A DNA stretch of 64,000 nt from the NCBI GenBank assembly GCA_044464765.1, contig JBIQKZ010000005.1, positions 124,001 to 188,000 of the forward strand. Direction: 5' to 3'. Below are positions 17,329 to 25,116 of this stretch, piece by piece. Below the pieces are notes generated by a model that did not search any database, was not told the origin of the DNA, and saw only the letters and a program-made list of their open reading frames with translations. The position numbers and the translations under genes were made by a program. The stretch is from JBIQKZ01 sp044464765. Its GTDB lineage: Bacteria > Pseudomonadota > Gammaproteobacteria > Burkholderiales > Burkholderiaceae_B. Each line of letters begins with the position of its first letter. Positions within the stretch are counted from its first letter, which is position 1.

Positions 17329-18357
17329 ATGAAATCGTACTTGAAGGCAACGCTGGGAGCCATCACGGCGGGATTGATCAGTGCAAGCTGCCTGACCGTT
17401 GCCCAGGCGCAAACGACGCAATTGAGATTCTCGCATTGGGTGCCGACAACGCATCCGATCCACGGAGCGATTGTGGACTGGGCCAAATCGGTGGAGGCTG
17501 CGTCTGATAACAGCTTGAAGGTGCAAGTATTCCCCGCGCAGCAGTTGGGTCAGGCAAAAGATCACTACGACATGGCGCGAGATGGCATTGTCGACGTTGC
17601 ATTTGTTGCGCCCGGGTACTCGCCGGGGCGGTTCCCGGTGCTGGGCGCATCCGAGCTCCCGTTTATGATCAGCAACGCCAAAGAGCAGGCTGCGCCTCTC
17701 AATGACTGGTACGACCAGTACAAGGGGAAGGAAATGGAGGAGGTGATGGCGTGTTTCGTACTCACGCACGCTCCTGGGCAGTTCCACGCGAAAAAACGAA
17801 TCGGCCTGCCGGAGGATGTGAAAGGCATGAATATTCGCTCGGGTAATGCGATTATGGCGAAGCTGATGTACCAATTAGGCGCCAATAATATTCAGGTTTC
17901 CGCCGCCGAAGCGCGTGAAGTGATCGAGCGCGGGGCCGCAGACGCGATGACGTTCTTATGGAACTCCGTCGTGCTTTACGGGCTTGATAAATCGTTGAAG
18001 TTCCATATGGACGAGTCGTTCTACGTGACGACTTTTGCGATTGTCATGAATAAGCAGAAATATGACCGTATGACGCCACAGCAGAAGAAAGCCATTGATG
18101 AAAACTGCAATGGCGAGGCCGCAAAGCTTATGGCGACAAGCTGGTCCGATTGGGAGCTGGCAGGGCGCGATGTGCTTGCGGCACGTTCAGGCCACACGCT
18201 TTACAAACTCACCGATGCAGAACGCTCCGCTTGGGAGGGTGCGATTGCACCGCTTGAGGCGGATTGGAAGCAGAGCGTTTCCCAAACAGGACGGGATGCC
18301 GATGCTGTGATTGGCGACTTAAGATCCCGGCTTGAAGCGCAAAGCGCCGGCGACTAA
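17329..18357 (+). CDS. TRAP transporter solute-binding protein DctP-type
   Basis: Periplasmic binding component of a tripartite ATP-independent importer, 342 residues. A signal peptide ends near AQAQTTQLRFSHW; the DctP fold follows (WVPTTHPIHGAIVDWAKSVE, LKVQVFPAQQLGQAKDHYDM, FHAKKRIGLPEDVKGMNIRS). It lies 29 bp after DUF2783, while its membrane partners are separated from it by the VOC and MBL genes, so transport and catabolism are co-transcribed. The ligand is probably the aromatic acid processed by the operon (inference). Confidence 0.9.
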   Translation: MKSYLKATLGAITAGLISASCLTVAQAQTTQLRFSHWVPTTHPIHGAIVDWAKSVEAASDNSLKVQVFPAQQLGQAKDHYDMARDGIVDVAFVAPGYSPGRFPVLGASELPFMISNAKEQAAPLNDWYDQYKGKEMEEVMACFVLTHAPGQFHAKKRIGLPEDVKGMNIRSGNAIMAKLMYQLGANNIQVSAAEAREVIERGAADAMTFLWNSVVLYGLDKSLKFHMDESFYVTTFAIVMNKQKYDRMTPQQKKAIDENCNGEAAKLMATSWSDWELAGRDVLAARSGHTLYKLTDAERSAWEGAIAPLEADWKQSVSQTGRDADAVIGDLRSRLEAQSAGD

Positions 18358-18386
18358 GGTGCCGCGTGTTAGATAAAGGTAGGTCA

Positions 18387-18911
18387 ATGATTCTGAAGAA
18401 ACTTCACCATGTTGCTTATCGATGTCGTGATGCGGAAGAAACGGTCCGCTTCTATACAGAGGTTCTGGGCTTGACGTATGCCGCGGCAGTAACCGCAGAG
18501 TATGTGCCTTCGATAAAGCAGCGGTGTCCGTACATGCATATCTTCTTCGAAATGGAAGATGGGAGCTACATCGCATTCTTTGAAGTGCCGGAGTCTCCTC
18601 CGGCACAGCGGGATCCCAACACGCCTGAATGGGTACAGCATCTTGCACTTGAGGTTGAAAGCCTCGCGGTGCTTGAGTCAGCCAAGAAGATGTTGACCGA
18701 GAAAGGTATTGACGTCGTTGGGCCTACCGATCACGGGTTCATTACGTCAATTTACTTTTTCGATCCCAATGGCCACCGCCTAGAGATGACTGTACGCACC
18801 GATGCGCCGGGCGAGCTGACACGCAAGCGGCAGAGCGCCGAATCCATGTTGCAAGAATGGAAGGCCTATAAGCGGGAACACCAATACCCTACACATCAGG
18901 AGTCGTTATGA
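18387..18911 (+). CDS. VOC-family protein (paralogue of 2648-3169)
   Basis: A 174-residue vicinal-oxygen-chelate protein with LKKLHHVAYRCRDAEETVRF, HIFFEMEDGSYIAFFE, WVQHLALEVESLAVLES and IYFFDPNGHRLEMTV, the paired modules of glyoxalase/extradiol dioxygenase-like enzymes with His/Glu metal ligands. The ATG at 18387 has AAGGTAGG upstream. Its stop overlaps the start of the MBL gene (ATGA). It could be a ring-cleaving dioxygenase acting after the FAD hydroxylase, or an isomerase; the sequence alone does not decide. Confidence 0.85.
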   Translation: MILKKLHHVAYRCRDAEETVRFYTEVLGLTYAAAVTAEYVPSIKQRCPYMHIFFEMEDGSYIAFFEVPESPPAQRDPNTPEWVQHLALEVESLAVLESAKKMLTEKGIDVVGPTDHGFITSIYFFDPNGHRLEMTVRTDAPGELTRKRQSAESMLQEWKAYKREHQYPTHQESL

Positions 18912-19858
18912 ACAAACCTTTCGCTTCGCATGGCGATTTAACGGAAAAGAAAATTACCTTCACGCAGTTAAGCAAGCATGGCTATGCTTACGAAGCGGAA
19001 AGCGATCCGACGTCCGGGGTGGTGATCGGTCCCGATTCGGTGGCTGTGATTGATGCCCGGGCAACCCCTATCGAGGCGCAAGATCTTATCGCACAGGTAA
19101 GGATGATTACCGACAAGCCAATCCGTTACGTCATCCTGACGCACTATCATGCGGTCAGAACGCTTGGCGCCTCGGCCTATGGGGCCGAACATATCATCTG
19201 TTCAGAAGGTACCTTCTCCATGATTAACGAGCGCGGCGAGGCGGACTTTGCGTCCGAGGTCGGGCGTTTCCCTAGACTGTTTCGCGGGGTCGAGTCTATT
19301 CCGGGGCTCACTTACCCCACCATCACGTTCAAAGATCGTATGTCCCTATGGCTGGGAGACCTCGAACTGCGCCTTGAGCATATCGGACGAGGGCATACCC
19401 GAGGGGATACGGTCGTGTATCTGCCCTCCGAAAACGTGCTGTTCGCGGGCGATCTCGTCGAGAATGGAGCAGCTGTCTACGCCGGGGATGGTCACATTGT
19501 TGAGTGGCTGGATACCCTCGAGAAAGTGCGTGCCTATAACGCTGCTGCGCTGGTTCCCGGTCGTGGGCCCGCACTGATTGGAGCTGAGCAGATAAACGGC
19601 GCAATTGATTCAACCCAGCATTTTCTGCGGTCGCTTTATGAATCTGTGAAGGGCGCCATGGAATGCGGTGCGGATCTGCACGGCGCGTACTTGGCTGCAC
19701 GTAAGCATATGGATCCCATTTTCGGGGATTGGCCAATTTACGAGCATTGCATTCCGTTTGTTGTGTCCCGTATGTTTGATGAAATCAACGGCATTGACAC
19801 ACCCATTGTCTGGACTGCGGAGCGAGATCGAGAAATGTGGCAAAAGCTTCAAGGGTGA
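18908..19858 (+). CDS. MBL-fold protein with altered metal motif (HYHAVRT)
   Basis: A 316-residue metallo-beta-lactamase-fold protein. Where catalytic members have H-x-H-x-D-H, this one reads LTHYHAVRTLGAS, keeping the first two histidines but losing Asp and the third His. Downstream ligands partly persist: HIGRGHTRGDTVVYLP and LFAGDLVENGA. This form appears characteristic of a subfamily found beside aromatic FAD monooxygenases, so it is likely a conserved variation, not decay. It overlaps the VOC gene by four bases and is followed after four bases by the TRAP small permease. Reaction unknown; hydrolysis of a ring-cleavage product is a reasonable guess. Confidence 0.82.
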   Translation: MNKPFASHGDLTEKKITFTQLSKHGYAYEAESDPTSGVVIGPDSVAVIDARATPIEAQDLIAQVRMITDKPIRYVILTHYHAVRTLGASAYGAEHIICSEGTFSMINERGEADFASEVGRFPRLFRGVESIPGLTYPTITFKDRMSLWLGDLELRLEHIGRGHTRGDTVVYLPSENVLFAGDLVENGAAVYAGDGHIVEWLDTLEKVRAYNAAALVPGRGPALIGAEQINGAIDSTQHFLRSLYESVKGAMECGADLHGAYLAARKHMDPIFGDWPIYEHCIPFVVSRMFDEINGIDTPIVWTAERDREMWQKLQG

Positions 19859-19862
19859 ACCT

Positions 19863-20348
19863 TTGAAAAAAGTGCTTGTTTATATCGAGAAGATCGCGGC
19901 AATGATGTTGCTGGCGGTGGCCTTGTTGACGACTGTTGCCGCGATATTCCGTTATACCGGCTTGAAGCAGATTCCGGACTGGTTCTTGTTGGTAAGTTAC
20001 TTTCAGGGGATCATGATTTTTTGGGGGATCGCGATAACCACCCATCAGCGCAATCATATTTGCATCGATATTCTGTGGGTGAAGCTCGGGTCCAAGGGGC
20101 GGCGCCGCTTGGACCTTCTTGCCGATCTTATCGTTGTTCTGTTTCTTGCCTTGCTTAGCTGGGCATTGATGCAGCGAGTGTACTCAACGGCAGAGTCGGG
20201 TCTAGTAACAACCGATTTGGGCCTTACCGTATGGCCGTTCTTTGCGACAGCCTGTTTCGGGATTGTTCTTGCTTTTGTTCTATCGGTGGCGGGCATCTAT
20301 AGAAGAAACTTTCTTGATCCCTTGACCGACGTAGAGGAAAAGTCATGA
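19863..20348 (+). CDS. TRAP transporter small permease DctQ-type
   Basis: A 161-residue inner-membrane protein with four hydrophobic helices (for example MMLLAVALLTTVAAIFRYTG and LADLIVVLFLALLSWALMQ), the DctQ subunit of the TRAP importer. The TTG at 19863 is preceded by AAGGG at the end of the MBL gene; a GTG at 19872 is the alternative. The stop overlaps the start of the large permease (ATGA), indicating coupling. It bridges the binding protein's transport partner DctM. Confidence 0.85.
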   Translation: MKKVLVYIEKIAAMMLLAVALLTTVAAIFRYTGLKQIPDWFLLVSYFQGIMIFWGIAITTHQRNHICIDILWVKLGSKGRRRLDLLADLIVVLFLALLSWALMQRVYSTAESGLVTTDLGLTVWPFFATACFGIVLAFVLSVAGIYRRNFLDPLTDVEEKS

Positions 20349-21649
20349 TGGATGGTCCCATTCTTGCTTTGTTCGGGTTTGTTTTACTGTTTGTGCTGAT
20401 GGCGGTACGTGTTCCCATAGGGTTTGCCATGGCGCTGGTTGGAATATTAGGCTTTGGGGCGGTTACTTCGCCCGAAGCGGCAATCCGCTTGCTTAGCCAG
20501 TCATCTCTAACGCAAGTGACGGCTAATAATCTTAGCGTAATTCCCATGTTTATCTTGATGGGCGCATTTACTACCGCCGCTGGTATGAGTCGTGAATTGT
20601 TCAGGGCGGCGCATGCCTGGTTTGGCCACCTTCCCGGCGGTTTGGCGATGGCTACCGTGGCCGCGTGCGGCGGCTTTGCCGCCATCAATGGATCCTCGGT
20701 CGCAACCGCGGCGACGATGAGCTCCGTCGCTCTGCCGGAGATGCGCCGAGCCGGCTATGAGCCGGGGACTTCGGCGGGCGTGATTGCTGCCGGTGGAACG
20801 TTGGGTCTTATGATTCCACCGTCTGTTATTTTTATTATCTATGGAATTTTGACGGATACGGATATAGGCCAACTGTTTATCGCGGGCATTGTGCCGGGCT
20901 TGTTGGGCATTGTCTTGTACTGCGTCACCATCCAGGTGATTGTGTGGTTTCGTCCCCAGGTTTTTCCGAAGGCGCACAAAGAAAAATGGAGCCAGCGTTG
21001 GCTCTCGCTGCGCGATGTTTGGGTGACTGTTCTGCTTTTCATAATGGTGGTGGGCGCGATCTATGGCGGCCTGTGCACCACAACCGAAGCGGCGGGAATT
21101 GGGGCGACCGGGGCGCTCGTCATAGGTGTTCTCAGGGGCAGGTTGCCACCCAAGAAAATTTACGAGGCCCTGACAAACGCCCTGAGCATTACCGCCGCGA
21201 TCTTTGTGATTGTTATCGGTGCTTACCTGTTCGGTTACTTTTTAACCATCACGGGGGCGACGCAGATGTTGGTTGACCTGTTGGTGACTTTGCCCATGGG
21301 CCCCTACGGTGTGCTCGCGCTCGTGCTAGCGGGTTATCTGGTGTTGGGGGCGGTCATGGACGAGCTTGCCGTGATCCTGTTGACAGTGCCTATCATTGCG
21401 CCCGTGATCGTGGGGCTTGGCTTTGATCCGGTATGGTTCGGCGTCATTATTGTCATGACGGTCTGTTTGGGAATGATTACCCCTCCCGTTGGAATGAATG
21501 TCTTTGTGATTAAATCCGTCGCGGCTGATATCAGCCTGGGAGCTATTTATCGGGGAGTGTCGCCATTCATTTTGGTGGACTTTCTTCGTTTATTCCTGCT
21601 TTCCGCTTTCCCTCTGTTGTCACTGTATTTAGTGCAGACCATGCATTAG
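20345..21649 (+). CDS. TRAP transporter large permease DctM-type
   Basis: A 434-residue polytopic membrane protein, the ion-coupled channel subunit of the TRAP system. Family features include VRVPIGFAMALVGILGFGA, GGFAAINGSSVATAATMSS, AAGGTLGLMIPPSVIFIIYG and GMITPPVGMNVFVIKSVA. It starts within the last bases of the small permease gene and ends 17 bp before the convergent MarR gene. Uptake is driven by a sodium or proton gradient. Confidence 0.92.
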   Translation: MMDGPILALFGFVLLFVLMAVRVPIGFAMALVGILGFGAVTSPEAAIRLLSQSSLTQVTANNLSVIPMFILMGAFTTAAGMSRELFRAAHAWFGHLPGGLAMATVAACGGFAAINGSSVATAATMSSVALPEMRRAGYEPGTSAGVIAAGGTLGLMIPPSVIFIIYGILTDTDIGQLFIAGIVPGLLGIVLYCVTIQVIVWFRPQVFPKAHKEKWSQRWLSLRDVWVTVLLFIMVVGAIYGGLCTTTEAAGIGATGALVIGVLRGRLPPKKIYEALTNALSITAAIFVIVIGAYLFGYFLTITGATQMLVDLLVTLPMGPYGVLALVLAGYLVLGAVMDELAVILLTVPIIAPVIVGLGFDPVWFGVIIVMTVCLGMITPPVGMNVFVIKSVAADISLGAIYRGVSPFILVDFLRLFLLSAFPLLSLYLVQTMH

Positions 21650-21666
21650 ACGCGCCGTTCCTGTTG

Positions 21667-22143
21667 CTATTTCTGAGTTTCTCGACGGTGTTCAGGCTTC
21701 TCGACGGTGTCCAGATTGGCGTCCAGGTTACGCAGAATACGTTTTAGATGGTTGACGTCTTCTTTAGGAATGCCTTCGGTGAGTTGTCGCAGAACCGCTA
21801 ATGCGGTTGGTTGAGCGTGGTGAAGCATGGCTGAGCCAGCATCGGTTAGATATACGTTAAAGCTGCGTAGGTCATCAAGGCTTCGTTGCCGACGTAACAA
21901 GCCGCGATCCTCCATGGGCGTCAGTATTCGGCTTAGGGTGGTTCGATCGATGACGGTCCATTCCGCCAACTGAGAGACTGAGCATCCATTACGGTCGCCC
22001 AGCACGACAAGAACTCTGTACTCGGGTTCGCGCACGCCAAGGGGCAACAGTGTTTTTTCCAGCTGCCGCTGCCGGCGCAGATAAACCTGCCCTAATAGGA
22101 AGGGCAGATAATCTAGCATTTTTATGTGTTTCGTACGGGGCAT
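21667..22143 (-). CDS. MarR-family transcriptional regulator of the island
   Basis: A winged-helix regulator; from the internal ATG at 22143 it has 158 residues of usual MarR length (LPFLLGQVYLRRQRQLEKTL, SVSQLAEWTVIDRTTLSRIL, DRGLLRRQRSLDDLRSFNVY). The frame could start at 22239, adding 32 atypical residues and placing the start inside an inverted repeat. It is convergent with the TRAP/monooxygenase operon and divergent from the alpha/beta hydrolase, so it likely controls one or both in response to the aromatic substrate. The C-terminal codons contain a small duplicated TTCTCGACGGTGT stretch (21679-21712). Confidence 0.85.
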   Translation of the reverse strand: MPRTKHIKMLDYLPFLLGQVYLRRQRQLEKTLLPLGVREPEYRVLVVLGDRNGCSVSQLAEWTVIDRTTLSRILTPMEDRGLLRRQRSLDDLRSFNVYLTDAGSAMLHHAQPTALAVLRQLTEGIPKEDVNHLKRILRNLDANLDTVEKPEHRRETQK

Positions 22144-22236
22144 GTGCTTGTATTTAGCGAAAAAGTCTTGACTCGTGCAAGCGGTGGATAGAGAGGAGTG
22201 TTCGGGTGCGAAACTAGGCACATCCGGAATCGTGAT

Positions 22237-22270
22237 CATACGATGATGACACAGCCTGTCATTGTATCTG
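22237..22270. promoter_or_regulatory. Inverted repeat, candidate MarR operator
   Basis: ATGACA-CAGCC-TGTCAT (22246-22262) with further partial symmetry outward (ATACGATG / CATTGTAT) lies between the divergent MarR and alpha/beta hydrolase genes. Autoregulatory MarR sites usually take this position. Binding is inferred. Confidence 0.5.
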
Positions 22271-22352
22271 GAATGGATGGCGCCGAAAGGGGTGCAGGCC
22301 TGAAAGGGTTAGGATCGGGAAGTATTTGTTTTATCAACTGGAGAGATTAAGT

Positions 22353-23534
22353 ATGAGCATTGTGGGTATGGAAAACCATGAAGTGCAGGCCGAGTGGGTG
22401 CATATACAGTTCGCCGAGAATGCGGCGTTTAAATCTGTGTATGGGTTTGCGGGTTCACTTGGAACTGTGCACCTGGAAGGCATACGTTATACGCCCAAAG
22501 GCGTGAACTCTCGTACGCTTCTGATCTACATGCATCCGGCAACCACGTTGCAGTTGCTGCCTATGCCGCGAGCCATGGCTGCAAGCGGCATGCATGTGTT
22601 ATGCGCGGCAAGCCGCTACGCGCGAAACGACAGTGCTCTGATCATGGAAAACGTGGTTGTTGACCTCGGAGCTTACGTGCGACATGCTAAGGAAAAGTGG
22701 GGGTACGAGCACGTTGTGATGGTGGGATGGTCGGGAGGCGGTTCCTTAGCGTTGATGTATCAGTCCCAGGCAGAGCGCCCAACTATTACACATACGCCGG
22801 CGGGCGACCCGTGCCACATTGTGGACGCGAACCTCATACCCGCTGATGGCTTCATTTTCCAGGCGGCGCATGTGTCCCGCGCGGTCACGTTGACGGACTG
22901 GATCGATCCAAGCGTCATTGATGAAAATGATCCAGATCGCCGGGATATCGAACTGGATATCTATCACCCATCGAATAAGCCACCGTTTAGTGCAGAGTTT
23001 CTCGATCGATATCGCGCGGCTCAGGTGGATCGCATTCAACGCCGTACCGCTTGGGTTAAAGAAACACTCGATGAGCTTAAGCGAAAGAATGGCAATGAAA
23101 TGGAACGGGGCTTCGTGACGCATCGAACGCTTGCAGAGCCACGCTTCCTTGACGGATCAATTGAGCCTAACGACCGTCCGATTGGCACGTGCTTCATGGG
23201 TGTGCCTGAAACAGCGAATAACGGTCCTATCGGGCTGGCGCGTTTTTCGACGCTGAGATCCTGGCTGTCGCAATGGTCGCCCGACGACACCAACGCGCAT
23301 GGTGAAAAGTGTGCAGCCAATATCAGCGTGCCTTTGCTGGCGATAGAGCATTCTGCGGATGATGCGGTGCCGCAGCCACATACTGGCCGCATCTTCAATG
23401 CTGCGGCCAGTTCGGATAAAACGATGTCGGTGATCAAAGGCGCGAATCATTACTTCGTGGGCCAGCCGGCGCTGTTGCAGGAAGCTGTAACGTTATGCAG
23501 CGAATGGCTGGAGGAGCGTTCTTTCAGGTCCTGA
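22353..23534 (+). CDS. Alpha/beta-hydrolase
   Basis: A 393-residue alpha/beta-hydrolase. The nucleophile elbow is MVGWSGGGSLALMYQ (G-W-S-G-G), the oxyanion region LLIYMHPATTLQLLP precedes it, the acid is probably Asp in IEHSADDAVPQ and the histidine in KGANHYFVGQ. The ATG at 22353 is supported by GGAGAG eight bases upstream. A large insert between residues ~150 and 260 forms a lid. It lies in the island, divergent from MarR and 140 bp before a GST gene, so it may hydrolyse an ester or ring-cleavage product. Substrate unknown. Confidence 0.83.
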   Translation: MSIVGMENHEVQAEWVHIQFAENAAFKSVYGFAGSLGTVHLEGIRYTPKGVNSRTLLIYMHPATTLQLLPMPRAMAASGMHVLCAASRYARNDSALIMENVVVDLGAYVRHAKEKWGYEHVVMVGWSGGGSLALMYQSQAERPTITHTPAGDPCHIVDANLIPADGFIFQAAHVSRAVTLTDWIDPSVIDENDPDRRDIELDIYHPSNKPPFSAEFLDRYRAAQVDRIQRRTAWVKETLDELKRKNGNEMERGFVTHRTLAEPRFLDGSIEPNDRPIGTCFMGVPETANNGPIGLARFSTLRSWLSQWSPDDTNAHGEKCAANISVPLLAIEHSADDAVPQPHTGRIFNAAASSDKTMSVIKGANHYFVGQPALLQEAVTLCSEWLEERSFRS

Positions 23535-23674
23535 TTTAAGTTCGTGCTCTGGCTCTAGGTCGCAACAATCATCCCATGCCGCCAGCGTCGTTAGTATCAT
23601 CTAGTGGCATGGATGTATGGCCTTGCCAGAGTTTGGTTCGTGCGTGGTTTTATATGTGAATTAGGTTAAGCGAT

Positions 23675-24364
23675 ATGTCTCTCAAGCTGTTTGATCTTGC
23701 TGCTGCCGAGTCGGATCGTCGTTTCAGTCCCTATTGCTGGCGCATACGAATGGCGCTCGCTCATAAAGGGCTTGATGTCGAAACGGTCGCGTGGCGTTTT
23801 ACCGAGAAAGAAGCGATTGCGCCGACGGGGCAGGGTAAAGTGCCGGTATTGGTGCACGATGGCAAATGGCTACACGAATCGTGGGATATCGCCAACTATC
23901 TCGAGGAAACGTTCCCTGATCGCCCTTCACTGTTCGGTGGCGTCAGCGGCAAGACACTGAGCCGGTTTTATTCGAACGTGGCCGACGCCCTGTCAGGGCA
24001 GATCATACGTTTTGTTCTTCTGGATGTTTATCGCCAGCTGCATGAGCAAGATAAAGCGTACTTCCGGGAGTCGCGCGAGCGGCGTTTTAAGTCAACTCTC
24101 GAGGAAGTGGTGGCGGATCGGGAAGAGAGGCTACAGGCCTTCCGGGATGGTTTGGCGACGCTTCGCACAACGCTGCTGCAACAAGACTATTTTGGCGGAG
24201 ACAGTCCCCTGTATGCCGACTATGCATTATTTGGTCCATTTCAATGGGCGCGTTGCATAAGCCCCTTCCAACTGCTGGAGCCCGATGATCCCGTGGCGCA
24301 ATGGCGAGCCAGATTGCAGGGCGCGTTCAATGGCCTTGCGGGCTCTGCCCCCGGCTATGACTAA
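23675..24364 (+). CDS. Glutathione S-transferase, LigE-like
   Basis: A 229-residue GST with the N-terminal thioredoxin fold starting KLFDLAAAESDRRFSPYCWR and the cis-proline region GKVPVLVHDG followed by ESWDIANYLEETFPDRP. The opening (LFDL...SPYCWRIRMALAHKGLDVE) resembles beta-etherases LigE/LigP, which use glutathione to cleave aryl ether bonds of lignin dimers. It is the last gene of the island; its stop lies 54 bp before the right direct repeat. An aryl-ether or ring-product role is consistent with the neighbours but unproven. Confidence 0.82.
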   Translation: MSLKLFDLAAAESDRRFSPYCWRIRMALAHKGLDVETVAWRFTEKEAIAPTGQGKVPVLVHDGKWLHESWDIANYLEETFPDRPSLFGGVSGKTLSRFYSNVADALSGQIIRFVLLDVYRQLHEQDKAYFRESRERRFKSTLEEVVADREERLQAFRDGLATLRTTLLQQDYFGGDSPLYADYALFGPFQWARCISPFQLLEPDDPVAQWRARLQGAFNGLAGSAPGYD

Positions 24365-24418
24365 GATTTCTTGGTAGTGGGCGTCGCATGAGCGAAAGTC
24401 GTGGCTTGCTTAATATTT

Positions 24419-24447
24419 GCTAGCGGCTGGATAACGCCAGTTTCAAG
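24419..24447. repeat. Right 29-bp direct repeat bounding the catabolic island
   Basis: Identical to 15186-15214. It encodes the last nine codons and stop of the LysE-type gene on the minus strand. Together the two copies delimit a 9.2-kb insertion. Confidence 0.95.
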
Positions 24448-25049
24448 GCCAAGCCTACGAATATAACACCCGCGGCCCAGTTCAGCACGCGTTGGGCCAA
24501 GGGGGAGCGTTGCATGAGCTGGCCGAAGGTTCCGGAAAAAAAGGCGATGCAGCTGAATACGACAAAGGCGGCCAGCATGAACAAGGCGCCCAGGCTGATG
24601 GTCTGCAAGACCACGGAACCGCGCGCGGGCGAGGTGAACTGCGGCAGGAAGGCCAGGAAGAACAGCGCGACTTTCGGGTTGGTCAGGTTCATGATGATGC
24701 CGCGCCGAAAAAGGGCGGCTGCCGTCTGGCGTGGTACAGGCGGGGACGATTCGCTGGTGGTCGGCTGCGCCCGGAAAGCGCCCCAGGCAAGGTAGAGCAG
24801 ATAGGCGGCGCCCGCCAGCTTCAGGACGGTAAATGCGGTTTGCGAGGCGGCCAATACGGCGGCCAGCCCGACCGCCACTGCCACTGTGTGGCCAATCAGG
24901 CCGGTGCATAGGCCCAGAACGACGAACATGCCGGAACGCTTGCCCCAGAGCGCCGATTGCACCAGTACGAAAAGGTTGTCCGGCCCCGGGGCCAGCGCCA
25001 GCAACACGGCGATGCCGAAAAAAGACAGGGCGACGTCGAAAGTGAGCAT
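24420..25049 (-). CDS. LysE/RhtB-family exporter
   Basis: A 209-residue inner-membrane exporter with about six helices. The family start LSFFGIAVLLALAPGPDNLF contains the PGPD motif; further helices include GLIGHTVAVAVGLAAVLAAS and NLTNPKVALFFLAFLPQF. These proteins expel amino acids such as lysine, threonine or homoserine; the substrate is unspecified. The 3' end is the right copy of the direct repeat and the island now separates it from the DMT gene. It is divergent from the cystathionine beta-lyase gene. Confidence 0.9.
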   Translation of the reverse strand: MLTFDVALSFFGIAVLLALAPGPDNLFVLVQSALWGKRSGMFVVLGLCTGLIGHTVAVAVGLAAVLAASQTAFTVLKLAGAAYLLYLAWGAFRAQPTTSESSPPVPRQTAAALFRRGIIMNLTNPKVALFFLAFLPQFTSPARGSVVLQTISLGALFMLAAFVVFSCIAFFSGTFGQLMQRSPLAQRVLNWAAGVIFVGLALKLALSSR

Positions 25050-25116
25050 GGGTTCAATCTATGGTAGTTTTGGTTTTCTGCTTTAATTGCCAACGACAAC
25101 TATTTTCCAGGACATC

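Noticed and set aside
15215..24418. Island edges examined for insertion-sequence terminal repeats or a transposase
   Set aside because: No inverted repeats at the inner edges and no transposase or integrase frame were found; only the 29-bp direct repeats are supported.
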